From: Gnomoniopsis sp. IMI 355080
Taxonomy: Eukaryota; Ascomycota; Sordariomycetes; Diaporthales; Gnomoniaceae
NCBI GenBank assembly: GCA_027946555.1
Contig: JAPEVC010000177.1
Span: forward strand, 1 to 64,000
Reading direction: 5' to 3'
Length of the DNA stretch: 64,000 bases
Shown: positions 44,501-56,094 of the stretch, piece after piece
Layout of the letters: each line of letters begins with the position of its first letter
Numbering within the stretch: the first letter of the stretch is position 1
Made by a program: the position numbers and the translations under genes
The notes under the pieces: generated by a model
The model's database searches: none
Seen by the model: only the letters and a program-made list of their open reading frames with translations
What the model was told of the DNA's origin: nothing

Positions 44501-46079
44501 GTTCTTTTGCAAATCTTGCCGCCAGCCAGCCCTGCACCACAATGCGCATGTCAGGTCTCACTTATGCCGTTCACACCAGGTTTTGAAGGCGCGGGCAAAG
44601 TTGCGATCCGTTGGGTGACCCACACAAACATACTTCAGCCCTAGGGCCCGGATTTGATGGGCGAGGGCCGAACATGGGATGACTTTTCTGCAATGTTTCG
44701 AGATAGCCGTGTGCTCAGTAGTGCTGAGATCTTGGCCCCGGATCTTGGCCCCTGCCCCACCTCTTCGTCCTTTCTCCCGTCAACTGGCACACACACCTTG
44801 AGGCCCTGACACGGCCTTCATTTCTTCTTTGGCCTTTCAGTATCACCTTCGTTGTGTTCATCCGGACTCGTCCAATGCTGTAGAGGCACCTGAGCAAAGC
44901 GAAATAAATAAATAAAAAAACTGCAAAGCCTGCGGTGCGAGACATACGTCAGTCCTGTAGGGATGATTTGGGGGAAAGACCCTGCGTGTCGCGAAAAGCG
45001 CACAGAGGTGCTCCTGTTTGGGTTCACGAAACACCGTTACTACGTAGTGCAGTTAGAAACTTGAGCTTTATATCTCCCTCGGTCTTTACCTTGGTTAATG
45101 ACTAATTACAGTAGTCCATTCTGACGTTGATCAATGGCGAAGTGAAATAATGTGCACGCTCGTCTACAATCCACGGTGTGGATCTCGTCTTGCGCCACTC
45201 TCCCGCGAGATCGTCATCTGAGAGCCCAACACAGCCCAGGGGAGCCCCCGATTCTCAGGTACATCAGGGTTTCGACTAACCAAAACGAAGTAAGCAGCTA
45301 GCGTATCTCACTTGCAGCTTTACCCCGGGAGCGGGAACAAACGCAGTAAATCTTGCAGCGTCACAACAGCAAATCCTCGCTCGGCACGTTAGTCCGCCTT
45401 GTTTCGAGGTCCAAGGTTGTCCACCAACAAGCACGGAACAGCGCTCTGTTTGTGCAGTGACACCATTATTCTTGGTCGGCGTATCTCTCTCTGTCCACTG
45501 TTGCTCCCCACAAGAAGGACATGCGAGGATACCCGACTCGAGTCTAGAATCATTATCGACATCTTCATCCAGAATCACTCGTTTCCATCACTGCAATTAC
45601 CGGGCACAGCTTGGGGCAACCTTGCCAGGGAAAGTGAAGCAGCCCGAGGACCAAAGCCAATTGTCGATCCCTGGAAGCCCAACTCACTCAAATCAATGCG
45701 ATGGCCCGTCGATGAATAGCTGTGGAATCCACTGCCCTTTGCCTGCACTCGTGATCAGCCAGGCCTTGGCTTCCTGATCTCTTTCATTGGCAGCTTGGCG
45801 ATCCCATCGACAGCCTTCGGCCTTCTGCCGGAACGACCCCTTTTGTTGCTTCGCTTCGCATCGTCACCGACAATCCGGCGCGTGCTTACACCCAAGTCCG
45901 ACGTCGAACTCCATCCGCGCGAATCGTCTGCCACCCCGGCCCAGACCCATTAATTTCCGCGCCTGTCTAACCACCAAATCCAGCCCAGGCTATAGCGTCT
46001 CGCGAATCTATCTCCCAGAGTCCTTTGTCGCATCCGATCGGTCCCATCCAGGACGCATCGCTGACCGACGACAACCACA
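44501..46079. other. Upstream region of the AP180 gene
   Basis: About 1.6 kb without a recognised gene. The last few hundred bases are pyrimidine-rich and probably 5' UTR; a plus-strand frame open from 45787 continues into the AP180 intron but is not coding. Confidence 0.55.
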
Positions 46080-48176
46080 ATGGCTAGCTCTTTTGAGAAG
46101 TCTGTCAAGGGCGCCACCAAGATCAAGGTCCGTTGATCCGGCCGAGCGCTGTGGAGACATTCTCTTGGGCACCCAGGCTAATACTACAGTCAATCTCCAG
46201 GCCGCGCCCCCAAAGACGAAATACATCGAGCATATTCTCGTCGCCACCCATTCCGACGAGGCTGGCGTGGCCGAGGTCTTCAGAGCCCTACAGCATCGCT
46301 TGCGAGACTCAACATGGACCGTCGTCTTCAAGAGTCTGATTACCGTCCACTTGATGATCCGAGAGGGGTCACCCGACATCACACTGGCGTACCTGGCGAA
46401 GCACAGAAACGTGCTGGCCGTGAGCATGTTTTCTGACGGTCAGTTCACGCCTCGGAGTACAACAAGCGAGACAAGAGTGACAGGCGCTCGTGCAAGGGAA
46501 ACGCTAACCCTTGGAAAACAGCCCAGACCCAAGGCCGCAACATACGGCATTACGCCAACTACCTTTCCGAACGGGCACGAGCCTACCGTGACACAAAAGT
46601 CGATTGGGTGCGGGGCAGAGAAAACAGGCTGGAGAAGCTGTCCGTGGATAAGGGCCTGCTGAGAGAGACCGAGGCTGTACAGAACCAGCTGACAGCCCTC
46701 CTCAAGTGCGACGTTCGTGCTTTTCATATGCCCGCCAATGACCAAGCTGTGGCTGACGCGCGTTTAGGTCTTGGATAACGAGCCGGAGAATGAGATTACC
46801 ATCACTGTCTTCAGGTTGTTGGTCTTGGATCTGCTGGCACTGTTCCAGGTGCTCAACCATGCACTGATCAACATCCTGGGTAAGATCTGGCAGGACAGTG
46901 ATCCTGGAGGCTGGGTTTGCTGACTTTATCAATAGGTCACTTCTTCGAGATGTCTAAGCCCGATGCCGAGAGAGCCATGGACATTTACCGGAACTTCACA
47001 AAGCAGACTGATAATGTGGTGCAATATCTGAGCGTGGCGCGCCAGTACGAGCACCACACAAGAGTCGAGGTTCCTAAGCTGAAGCATGCTCCTGTTAACC
47101 TGGGACGGCAGTTGGAGGACTACCTAAACGACACAGACTTTGAAATCCACCGAAGACAATATCTGGCGGAACTGGAAGCGAAGAAGGGCAAGGGAGGACT
47201 GGGCGGTGCCTCGAAACCTTTCAAAACATCAGGCTCACCACCCAAGCCGGCCGCCAACAATCCTTTCCCCAGCGTTAATGGCGCAGCGAGCTCGAATGGC
47301 ACCAAGACGGCGACGAAGGGGCCTGATGCGGACTTGATCGACTTTTTCGACTCAATAGAGCAGAACCAGACTACATTAGGTGCAGCGCCGGCCCCGGCGC
47401 CGCAGGGAGCGTCTCCATGGGGCAATCCAGGTTTTCAACCTCAGCCTACCGGCTTTCAAAATGGCTTTGCACCGCAGCCAACTGGGTTTCAAGGGACGAA
47501 TCCTTTCCAACAGCAGATGACGGGCTTTCCTCAACAGCAGCAGCAGCAGCAGCAGCAGGTGCCACCGCCACAATTACAACCGTCTTTTACGGGAGCTGGA
47601 TTTGGTGGCTTTACGTCGCAGTCCTCTGGCTTCCAGAGCTCGCTGGGTTCTATACCGCAGGACTCCGTGGCCTCATTTCCAACAGGCACGGCTTCCATGT
47701 CGAATTTACAATCTTCGCAGCAGCAAATGACAAATCCTTTCCGAGCATCGATGATGACAGGTCAGCTAACGGGCATGCCGTCCGCGCCTACAAGCCCGCC
47801 CTCAGCTCTTCAACCACAGCACACCTCCACAAATCCCTTCGCACGAGCATCGCCAAACGGCGCCTCCCAGCCCTTTAACAACCCATCATCGCAGCCACAA
47901 GCCGCGCCCCTGCAGCCCATGGCGACCGGCACCAATCCCTTTGCTAAAGGTTTCGGCGCCGCGGCACAGCAGCAGCAACGGCCCGCGACGAGCGCCGGTA
48001 CCCTGATGGCGCAGCCGACGGGTACCACAAATCCCTTCCGACAGTCGCAGTTTGTCAATCACAATACGGGCATGGGGTGGCAGCACCAGCAGCAGCCCAT
48101 GGGCGGCGGCCTCGATAACTTACAGACCATACCGGTGTTTCCGCGACCTGCGGCGCAAAGTCCGTGGCAGCAATGA
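46080..48176 (+). CDS. AP180/CALM-type clathrin adaptor (ANTH domain, Yap1801-like)
   Basis: This is an endocytic adaptor that binds PtdIns(4,5)P2 and clathrin. Exons 46080-46127, 46201-46438, 46522-46712, 46768-46879 and 46936-48176 give 609 residues. The joined N-terminus MASSFEKSVKGATKIKAAPP, then KTKYIEHILVATHS, is the ANTH start with its lysine-rich lipid-binding patch. The rest of the domain includes STWTVVFKSLITVHLMIREG, SDAQTQGRNIRHYANYLSER and NILGHFFEMSKPDAERAMDI. The tail is Gln/Pro-rich, with six NPF motifs for EH-domain partners such as Pan1 and Ede1, several PTGF repeats, and DLIDFFDS as a possible clathrin-box-like motif. The first intron uses donor GTCCGT, as in SEC13. A poly-Gln run lies near residue 328. 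Confidence 0.92.
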
Positions 48177-49021
48177 TACTTTCATATTAATGACAGCACC
48201 CTAAAAAGGAGCAATAAAAATATTTTGAACGCACTGGCCAGCAAGCCAAAGGGGGCCCGTCTCTACTCTTTTCTTTCTCTCATTCTCTATGTAAATGGTC
48301 GTAGTCAGTGGGTTTGCATCATTTGCAGTTCTGTGTTTTACAGAGCGTGGCGTTTGGAAGGGCGCGTTGCTTGTGTGTGAATGCGCGTATGTGCAAGTCA
48401 TCTTGGTCAAGGATAGCTATGCAAAAGGCCGACCCGAGCTGGGAGTTGGTATTAGAGGAATGGCATGTGAAGGGGGAGCAGATCTTCGAAGGTGGCTGTG
48501 GGCTGTATTATGCAATGCTCAAAGGCTTTTGGGGAGAGCTCGCAGCTAAACAAGCCTATGGGCGCTAGATCGTAATGAATCGAAGCTATAAGGTGCAAAT
48601 AGGCTCAGCTGGCTTACAATGAGTTTTGTTTGTGGTGAGTGCCTAGGCATAGTTGGCAGGACAGATAGATACTAGGTCACAGGTGATGTCTGTGCTTGCT
48701 CAGATTGTTGAGCAGATGGCCATGAGCTGTAATTATTGCATTTTATATGCCGTGACAGCATTTGCCTTCCGAATGTCTGCAGGTCCTGGAGATTTATAAA
48801 TTACATGACCTCGCACAGGCCCTTGTTGAAAGCCTCCAATGATATATATCTTGTTCCGGTTGCACCAACCTGATCTATTTGCGCCATGTCAAAAAGAACG
48901 CCATCGCTATGCTTTTCCCTCATCCCAAATCAAATCTGCTCGAAAGACACTGCCGACAAGCCCCACACCCGCCACACTTCAGCCACCGCGCACCGGCGCT
49001 CCAATGTGCGGAGCTCTTCTT
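48177..49021. other. Convergent 3' flanks of the AP180 gene and TFB3
   Basis: Nothing recognisable beyond AT-rich 3' UTR-like sequence. Confidence 0.55.
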
Positions 49022-50260
49022 CTAGAAGGCCTCGACGTCCATCGGCGTCATCGTAGCCGGCTGCTCCGGTCCTGCAACATCTGTCATCTGCACGTCGCCT
49101 TCGCTGTCCTCTGCGGCACCGCGCGTCGTGCCACCTCTACTACTGACGTCTGCGTTCACGGGAAGGCCAAGTGATGGCTCGTCGGCAGCCGCCATGCCCG
49201 CTTCGATGGTTGCCACCTCGTGCAAGGAATCCTGTCCCTTCTCGTCCGCCACAAATACCGCCAACCCTGCAAAGGCCTCAAACAACGCTCGCGAGTAGTA
49301 CTCGGCGAAGCTATAACCGCCCGCGAGCTGCGCGGGGTCCGATCGGAGCCCGTCGAGAATTTCGTTCTTGTAGCGATCTTGCACCGTGTACCGCGAGGGC
49401 CGCAGATTAACATTCCCAAAGGGCGCGTATGGGCCACTGTCCTCGACTGCCGAGACTGCCGTGGCTGTTGGCTTCTTCTTCAGTCCCTTGATGGTAAATT
49501 CGCCGCTGGCAGCAGCAGCCGCACGCCGCAGCGCTGCAGCCTCCCTCTCCGCAGCCGCCTCTGCCCGCTCCTGTCCACGCTTCTTCAGCAACACCTTGTT
49601 GGCCATGCCCTGCGGCGCACTGGCCAGCATGTCCAAGTCCTCCTCCCGCTGTCGGGCTTTTTCGCGGCGCTCTTCCTCCTCGAGCTTGGCCGCCTCGGCG
49701 CGACGGGCAGCGGCGGCCTTTTGCTCGGCTGCAAAGTGCTTCTTGGTCTGCTCACGCGCGCGCTCGCCCTGGCGGCGGTTGCGCTCAATCTCAGCGCGGT
49801 GCTCATCCTCCCAAGCGCGCAGCTTGGTGTCGGCTGCGCGGTGAGCGCGGTCGTCGCCGTAGACGAGGTCCATGGTCAGCGACTCGACCATGTCCAGGTA
49901 GTCGTTGTAGTCGCGCAGAGACTCGAAGTCGGCTTCTGTCTTGTTGAAGACGGCAGCGACACGACGGCGGATGTCGACTTCGCGCTCCACGGTAAGGTCG
50001 GCGAAGGTCGGTGTGCGGAAGGCGCGCTTGCGGAGGGTGAGGTGGCAGTTGACGTAGGGGCATTGATTGGGTCCGTTCTCAAATAGGCGATCGACACAGT
50101 TATTGCACAGCGGGTGGTAGCAGGTGTTGATCAGGAATACCATGGTCGGATTCATGTAGCGCAGAGTCTTGCATATGGGGCATTGCTCTTCACCGTCGGC
50201 GTTGGTGGTGGTCGTGGGCGCAGCGAGTCCGCCGCTGCGGGAGGGTGGTGGACGCGACAT
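49022..50260 (-). CDS. TFB3: TFIIH/CAK assembly factor Tfb3 (MAT1)
   Basis: This is the RING subunit that tethers the CDK-activating kinase module to TFIIH, for transcription initiation and repair. It is a single exon of 412 residues. The RING finger is at about residues 26-70: CPICKTLRYMNPTMVFLINT, then CYHPLCNNCVDRLF and CPYVNCHLTL. It is followed by the family helix RTPTFADLTVEREVDIRRRV and the MAT1 core (FNKTEADFESLRDYNDYLDM). A long Arg/Glu/Ala coiled coil covers about 150-260. The C-terminal hydrophobic part contains AGGYSFAEYYSRALFEAFAG, which contacts the kinase and cyclin in this family. Family length is normal. The last 70 residues are acidic and variable. Confidence 0.95.
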   Translation of the reverse strand: MSRPPPSRSGGLAAPTTTTNADGEEQCPICKTLRYMNPTMVFLINTCYHPLCNNCVDRLFENGPNQCPYVNCHLTLRKRAFRTPTFADLTVEREVDIRRRVAAVFNKTEADFESLRDYNDYLDMVESLTMDLVYGDDRAHRAADTKLRAWEDEHRAEIERNRRQGERAREQTKKHFAAEQKAAAARRAEAAKLEEEERREKARQREEDLDMLASAPQGMANKVLLKKRGQERAEAAAEREAAALRRAAAAASGEFTIKGLKKKPTATAVSAVEDSGPYAPFGNVNLRPSRYTVQDRYKNEILDGLRSDPAQLAGGYSFAEYYSRALFEAFAGLAVFVADEKGQDSLHEVATIEAGMAAADEPSLGLPVNADVSSRGGTTRGAAEDSEGDVQMTDVAGPEQPATMTPMDVEAF

Positions 50261-50730
50261 CGTGGTGGTTTGTGGTTATGTGTTGGTCTCACTGGATGGT
50301 TTGGTCGGCGCAATGGCTAGAACTACATGAGATCGAGGCCACAAGTCAGCAGGGTGAAAGCCCAAAGGCATGCAGATGTCGTCGTTGAGGTTCAGTCGAA
50401 GCTGAGATGGCAAATGTGAGTAGGGTTGTAGGAGGGACTAAGGTTACAAACAGGCCTGGCTTGGCTTTGAAATGCGGCGCTTTAGTCGGCAGGTAGTCGG
50501 CAGGAGCCGAAGGCGCTAATGGGGAGTAAGACTGGGATCCAAGCTGTGGGGGAGCTCCACTGAAAGTTTGCCCCTCCATCCCGGCTTAGGTGGGTGTGGG
50601 TGTGATCTTGCATATGAAGTTCCATCAGCCTTCCATACGGTTCCACTGTGTTAAGAAGTGTTCTCGTCGTGTAAACTTCAAAACAACAAGACACAGCAAA
50701 ACAAATACACATCGAAGAAGAGCAATCAAC
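50261..50730. other. Divergent promoter region between TFB3 and nudC
   Basis: 470 bp holding both 5' flanks. No other element is recognised. Confidence 0.6.
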
Positions 50731-51461
50731 ATGACAGACAAAGGCAAGTGGTGTGGTGAACGCTCCGTCCTAGTGACCACAGCTTTTACAAGGCAGCGTT
50801 TGTTCCCATATCATGACTGACATGCCTTGTTTGACAGAGCCTACTGCAGCTGAGACTGCAGCTGCCCTCGCCAAGGAGAAGGAGGAACAGGCTGCTCTCC
50901 CATACAAGTGGAACCAGACCATAGGCGATGTTGACATCACCATCACCGGCCTTCCAGGAAACTACAAAGGCAAGGACCTGGTCGTGGACATCAAGAAGCA
51001 GAAGCTGGCGGCCGGTATAAAGGGCCAGGACCCCATTATAAATGTACGCGATCCTCTTGCACCCTTCCCCCAGCTGTCAACAAACGACTAACTCTCTTGC
51101 AACATTTCAGGGCGACCTTCCCCACCCCGTACTCGTCGATGACAGCACCTGGACCCTCGAGACCGCCCCCGACGGCACCAAGACCCTGGAGATCCACCTG
51201 GACAAAGTCAACAAGATGGAGTGGTGGGCGCACGTCATCACCGACGCACCCAAGATCGACGTCACCAAGATCACGCCCGAGTCCTCCAAGCTGTCGGACT
51301 TGGATGGCGAGACGCGCGGCATGGTCGAAAAGATGATGTTTGATCAGCGCCAAAAGGAGGCCGGTCTGCCCACCAGTGACGAACAGAAGAAGGCCGACAT
51401 TCTCAAGAAATTCCAGGAGCAGCACCCCGAGATGGACTTCAGTAATGCCAAGATAAATTGA
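50731..51461 (+). CDS. nudC: NudC nuclear migration protein (CS domain)
   Basis: NudC is a CS/p23-fold co-chaperone needed for dynein-dependent nuclear distribution. Exons 50731-50743 (13 nt), 50838-51043 and 51111-51461 give 189 residues, close to the fungal NudC length. The first junction joins MTDK to EPTAAETAAALAKEKEEQ through an intron with GC donor (AAAG|GCAAGT) and acceptor TTGACAG. The CS domain begins LPYKWNQTIGDVDITITGLP and continues through GQDPIINGDLPHPVLVDDST and LEIHLDKVNKMEWWAHVITD. The conserved C-terminal helix is FDQRQKEAGLPTSDEQKKAD, ending PEMDFSNAKIN. Identification is secure. Confidence 0.94.
50744..50837 (+). other. GC-AG intron in nudC
   Basis: The intron begins GCAAGT after AAAG and ends TTGACAG. 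It separates a 13-nt first coding exon from the rest, and is the second GC-AG intron in the window. Confidence 0.8.
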
Positions 51462-52033
51462 GCTGGGTTGAGAGGGTTATAAAATTCCCGGGGTAGGGGC
51501 AGTGTAAATTAATGATACCGCTTGAGAAAGCATAAGTGGAAAAAAACATACTAGCATCCAGCGAAAGAGTTCTACATTTGTGCCCCAGGGGCATTTCCAC
51601 AACAATCTACGGTATACTCATGTGGATGTAACGGGTGAAACGAAACGCCAGACCACAAGGCGAAGAACAAGCTTCACAGGTCAGGGGTCAGATAAGCCCA
51701 ACATATTGCTCTTGGAATTGCCCTGACTGAGAATGCAGATATGAGACAACTGCTCCTCGAAATCATCGAGAAGATGATGAGGGTTCCGTGTACGTGTCAT
51801 CATCAATTCTGGTTTGGGTTTTTCTTGGGAGGGGGGGGTTTCAAAAGGGTGTCACCGCAAGCGACTTTCATCCTTGACCACCACTCTTGCAAACACACCA
51901 CCGCCATGATCGTGGTTGATTGTGATCTGATGTGCCTTGAGGGTATCTGTCGTGATCCATCGCTGGCAGTTCAAAACACAGGAACCTGTACTACCAACTT
52001 TTCCAATCAATACTATTACCCCCTCACTAGGCC
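51462..52033. other. Convergent 3' flanks of nudC and the URI-like gene
   Basis: No coding frame is recognised. A guanine run at about 51831-51838 is the only local feature. Confidence 0.55.
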
Positions 52034-53929
52034 CTATTGTCTCGCCAGCCGCGCAGCCTTGAATCGGCTTAACCGCTTCCCACCCTCGTCCACATCCTCC
52101 GGATACTCAATCGGTGCCTCTTGCTCCTTGACAAATCCGCCCTCCTTCTGAATCATTCGGTTGCGGATGCGGTTGTACTCGACCGCCGCCTCCTGGTGCA
52201 GCAGCGCCGCGTCAAATTCATCAGGCTCCTTGACTTCGGAAGGCAGGTCCCGCTCCACCACTGCTTCGGCGAGCGTCCGACCCTCGGGACCAGCGGGCGC
52301 AGTTCGCACGTCCGTGTCGGCGTCGAGGAAGCGCGTAGGAGCGTTGTGGGGTTGTCGAATGGGGAGGGCGTCGCTAGTGCTGCTGGTAGCGGCCTTGGCT
52401 TTCTTGAAGCGTGAGGCTTTCTTGGGTGTGGTGGTAGTAGCAGGGGCCGCAGGTGGTGCCTTTGGCGCACGCTCAACGATTGTGGTACGCATGGGGTCGA
52501 CAAAGGTTGGCTCGGGCTCTGCGGGCTCGGTGGGCTCTGCGGGCGAATCGGCGATGTCTAGCTCGTTGGCGAACTTGACGCCCTTGTTCACCACCGGTTT
52601 GATGTCAGGAGTCTTCTCATCGGTCTTCAGTGAAGACTTGGCGGGTACCGTGGCTTTAACGCTGATGCGCCCGATGCCACCGTCGAGTAGCTTACCACTG
52701 TCCGGCTCCGCTTCCTCGAGCTCTGTCCTGGTCTGCTCCTCCATGAGCTCTCTTGTCGATTTGAAGCCTAGCTTCGCTTGGAGTTCCTGCATGCGCGCGT
52801 GTATATTCTCATCCACAACACGATATTTGTAGCGACCGTTCTCATCGTACTCATCCTCGTCCTCCTCATCGTAATCGCTGTACGCCTCTTCATACTCAGA
52901 TTCTCCCTCTTCGTCGACCTCGAGCTCCGCAACTATAGGGGCAATATCCGTCATTCCATAACGCAGCATTTCGCGCCGCAACTCGGCGTCCTCGGGCGAT
53001 TCGTCCTCAGGTATCACTGGGTTTGGTGAAGGGATTGCTTGCAGACGGGCTTGTTCCATGAGTTCTGTCATGATTCGCGCGTTGCGTGAGACAGGTGGTA
53101 GGGATTCTTTCTCCATGAGGGTATCATCGCCTGGCTTGGTGTCGTCTGCAAAAGAAACGGCTCTTCTAGCGGTCGGCCTGTTGGGATCTGCTGGCGACTT
53201 TGGTTCTAGCTTCGCAGGTTGCTCCTCCTCCTGAATTAGTGCCTTCGCTGCGGACTCTTCCTCCACAACTTCTTTAGGGTTGCTCTCTGTGGAATTTTTT
53301 TCCGAGTCTTCCGCGATCTCGTCTTGGTCCTTAGCGGCCTCGGCAGCAACATTGTGCCCCTCACCTCCCTCAAGCACGTCCTTGTCCTTGATGCCAGCCT
53401 TAGCAAGCGCTTCCATCATCTGCGGTTGCATGTCGCCTGGTCTCTGCAGGTGTGAAGAAACAACATTGTCATTCTCGTCCAGCTCTTCGATAATGTCCGT
53501 AAATGGCAACCCGTCCTCATCGCGTACATCAGGATCCATCACCACTGTTGCAGTTGCCAGCTTCTGTTCTGCAGCCTGCAGCTGCTTCTCCAGGGTCTCA
53601 ATATTTTTTGTCACGTAGTCGATCCGTCGGTCCAGCAAGTTGATGATGGTTTCGTGGGGGTTTTCAAACAATTGGTCCACCTCGCGGTCAGTGATGACCT
53701 CGCCCTTGAACCCTTCCCTGATCTGCTGCAGTTGCTTAGGGCCTAGAGTCTCCGGTTTCGATTGGACTGCTTCCTTGAGCTCCTCGTACTCTGCATCGCA
53801 TAGCCTCCAGTGCTGGAGAGCTGTTTGTAACCTGTTGACATTTTCCTCCAGTTGTCGACGATGTCGCTCCAAGTCAACAAAGTGGTCTTTGACTTGAGTT
53901 GCCATGCTCGCATACAATGATTGATGCAA
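52034..53929 (-). CDS. URI/Bud27-like prefoldin-family protein
   Basis: This is an unconventional prefoldin subunit linked to RNA polymerase assembly and TOR signalling in yeast and animals. A single exon encodes 631 residues from 53929; the ATG at 53905 (MATQVKDHFVDLERHRRQLE) is the more likely start. The N-terminal 130 residues form the prefoldin alpha hairpin: a coiled coil ENVNRLQTALQHWRLCDAEY, then FKGEVITDREVDQLFENPHE and a second helix YVTKNIETLEKQLQAAEQKL. The middle is acidic and disordered, with AYSDYDEEDEDEYDENGRYK YR at about 345-366. The C-terminus (EAAVEYNRIRNRMIQKEGGF followed by YPEDVDEGGKRLSRFKAARL) is the DUF3835 block typical of fungal Bud27. Identification is good on architecture. 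Confidence 0.85.
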   Translation of the reverse strand: MHQSLYASMATQVKDHFVDLERHRRQLEENVNRLQTALQHWRLCDAEYEELKEAVQSKPETLGPKQLQQIREGFKGEVITDREVDQLFENPHETIINLLDRRIDYVTKNIETLEKQLQAAEQKLATATVVMDPDVRDEDGLPFTDIIEELDENDNVVSSHLQRPGDMQPQMMEALAKAGIKDKDVLEGGEGHNVAAEAAKDQDEIAEDSEKNSTESNPKEVVEEESAAKALIQEEEQPAKLEPKSPADPNRPTARRAVSFADDTKPGDDTLMEKESLPPVSRNARIMTELMEQARLQAIPSPNPVIPEDESPEDAELRREMLRYGMTDIAPIVAELEVDEEGESEYEEAYSDYDEEDEDEYDENGRYKYRVVDENIHARMQELQAKLGFKSTRELMEEQTRTELEEAEPDSGKLLDGGIGRISVKATVPAKSSLKTDEKTPDIKPVVNKGVKFANELDIADSPAEPTEPAEPEPTFVDPMRTTIVERAPKAPPAAPATTTTPKKASRFKKAKAATSSTSDALPIRQPHNAPTRFLDADTDVRTAPAGPEGRTLAEAVVERDLPSEVKEPDEFDAALLHQEAAVEYNRIRNRMIQKEGGFVKEQEAPIEYPEDVDEGGKRLSRFKAARLARQ

Positions 53930-54413
53930 TGGAGATCTGTGTCTTGGGTATCAACCGGGACCTACGACACACAACAAAAGGACTGAAAGAAAAACCCCAG
54001 ATTGTCTGGAATGGGCGTTTGTGTTGGGATTGAAGCACTTTTTGATGGATGAAAGATCTGAAAGGAAGGCTTGAGGCTGAGATGACTCAGCTCAGAGAAT
54101 CTTCTCGTAGGACCCTTGTTCCTTGCTACCCCAGGATATTTTTCAACCTCACTTCTATTCTCTAAAAATTATCCACATGGTGACCGGTTCCAACCTCTGT
54201 AACGGACGTTATAGACTGGCATTCAAACTGCGCCTTGATCAATTATTTGTTTCCTTTATGTTGCAAAGGGTCTTGCAGGATGAATAGTGATGTTTGTTGT
54301 TGACCTGGTTCCCACCCTGTTGAGTTCGTGCTCCCAAATATCTTTAGGTCCTGCCATGTCATCTCTCCCGAATACTTGCACAAAAAATCCTAAATCTATG
54401 TCTCTCCCACTTT
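53930..54413. other. Intergenic between the URI-like gene and the MFS permease
   Basis: This is the 5' flank of the URI-like gene and the 3' flank of the transporter. Nothing else is seen. It marks the change from housekeeping to accessory gene content. Confidence 0.55.
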
Positions 54414-56040
54414 CTAGATGTAAAACTTGAAATTCAATTTGCTATCCGCTTCTTTTTCATCCTCACTCATCTGTCTCCTCCTCTTTTCTCTAGCTACGTT
54501 CATCAAGATTAGCATGGCTGTCCCAAGGCAGGCTAGACAGAACCCAAGAGCTGTGAATATAAGCCCTGTTGTGAAGCCAACTCGATACTTTGATGCCTGG
54601 GCCGTGATGAAGACGTTGCTGCTGACGATATTGGCACAGTTCCCAAAACTAATCATCCATGCTAGACCGACTGCAAGATACTATTGGCAATCATCAGCCC
54701 TTATACACTCCCAAGCCAACCCAATCTGCAAGTATCAACAAAAGATGGAGAACACGTACCTTCCGTCCCCTGAGATTGGAACTCAGCCATCCCATCAGAA
54801 TTGGCATCTGGGGAAAAGTGCCCATGCTCATCAAGAACAGCGCCGCGTACCGAACGCGCGCCTCCGGCACGTAAACACGCATGATAATCCAGCCAACCAT
54901 CTGCAGCGATACGCAGCCTAAAATAAATGGGAACCTGAGGTTCAGCCTACTGGAGAGCATGGTGACACTGATCGAAGCGAGAATCCCAGCCGCCCAGATC
55001 GGCATTGTCATGAGCTGGGCCTTCGATGATACCCAGCCCAGCTGGGTCAGTATGGTAGGACTGAATCCTGCCAAGGACGAAGCGGTAATATCACAACAGA
55101 AGAAGCATGTTGTGAAGACATGGATGCGCCAGTCCGTCAGAATCTTCCACATTGGCACATCATCAGCCACCGATTGCTCCTTGCCCCTGGATGCCTCTAG
55201 CTTCTGCAAGAGATACAGGCGTTCACGGTCTCGAAGGAACCACCTCGGCGCATTTTGTGGTATGTCCGGAAGGAGGAGTACTATCAGCCCGGACATACCG
55301 ACCGCCATCAAGCCCTCGATAATGAAGATCCATCGCCACCCTTCGAGACCACCCTGGCCGTTGAGGTTCTCGATCGCATACGCGAGCAGCCCAGAGAACA
55401 TCGAGCCTCCGAGTGCAAAGCTGAAGAACCAGGCGAAGCGGGGCGAGGCTTCGTGTTTTGTGTAGTAGGACGAGAGCATGTATGCGGCGCCAGAAGGAAG
55501 TGACGCTTCGAAGATGCCGAGAAGGAAGCGAACAGCAAGCATCCCGCCGTATGAGTGCACCAAGCCTTCGCACATTGTGAGGATACCTAAGAATCCTTAG
55601 TAACGTCTACAAGCGAAGGTTTGGTCATCGGTACCTAGGATAAGCATCTGACTGCCGAGAAACCAGCGTGGCTTGATCCTTCCTAATGTCAGGAACAAGT
55701 TGCTTGGGATCTCAGCAATGATGAATGGTATGTAAAAGATCCACAAGCAGTTGTTGTATCCATGACTTGGCATGTCGAGACCCTTTTCCAATCCTTCGAT
55801 ACGCGCGTTGGCAATGTTGGTCCGGTCCAGAAACATTATCGTATAAAGAACACCGAGCAACGGAATGAGGAGTAAATCCCGCTTCCACCGCACAATTCTT
55901 TCAAGACGCGGATCGAACTCATGAGAAGATTCTGTGCTGCCCAGCGAGACACGCTCGTTGTATAAACCGGGCTCCACTACGATCTTCTCGCCGTCATGGC
56001 TTAGGGCGCCAACCCCGGGGAAGGTGTTCAAGTCGGCCAT
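54414..56040 (-). CDS. MFS permease, allantoate/nicotinate (Dal5/Tna1) anion:cation symporter family
   Basis: This is a plasma-membrane major-facilitator transporter for small organic anions (the family takes up allantoate, nicotinate, pantothenate, vitamins and aromatic acids). Exons 56040-55635, 55586-54760 and 54680-54414 give 499 residues with about 12 hydrophobic segments. The signature after helix 1 is FLDRTNIANARIEGLEKGLD. Other family motifs are EIPSNLFLTLGRIKPRWFLG, AVRFLLGIFEASLPSGAAYM, and the central loop motif LPDIPQNAPRWFLRDRERLY. An in-frame ATG 18 codons upstream (56094) could be used instead, but MADLN has the better family fit. The next gene upstream on the same strand is an FAD monooxygenase, which suggests an aromatic-acid substrate, but this is inference. 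Confidence 0.88.
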
Positions 56041-56094
56041 TAGAACGTCCTTTGTATCGCTCTTCCTATGCCAATGTTGATTCGGGATGAGCAT

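Noticed and set aside
45787..46662. Long plus-strand frame running through the AP180 start region
   Set aside because: It includes 5' UTR and intron 1 in a frame different from the ATG exon. The joined exons give the standard ANTH N-terminus instead.
49220..50086. 288-codon plus-strand open frame
   Set aside because: It is antisense to the Arg/Glu/Ala coiled coil of TFB3 and has no family resemblance; the RING and MAT1 core on the other strand are certain.
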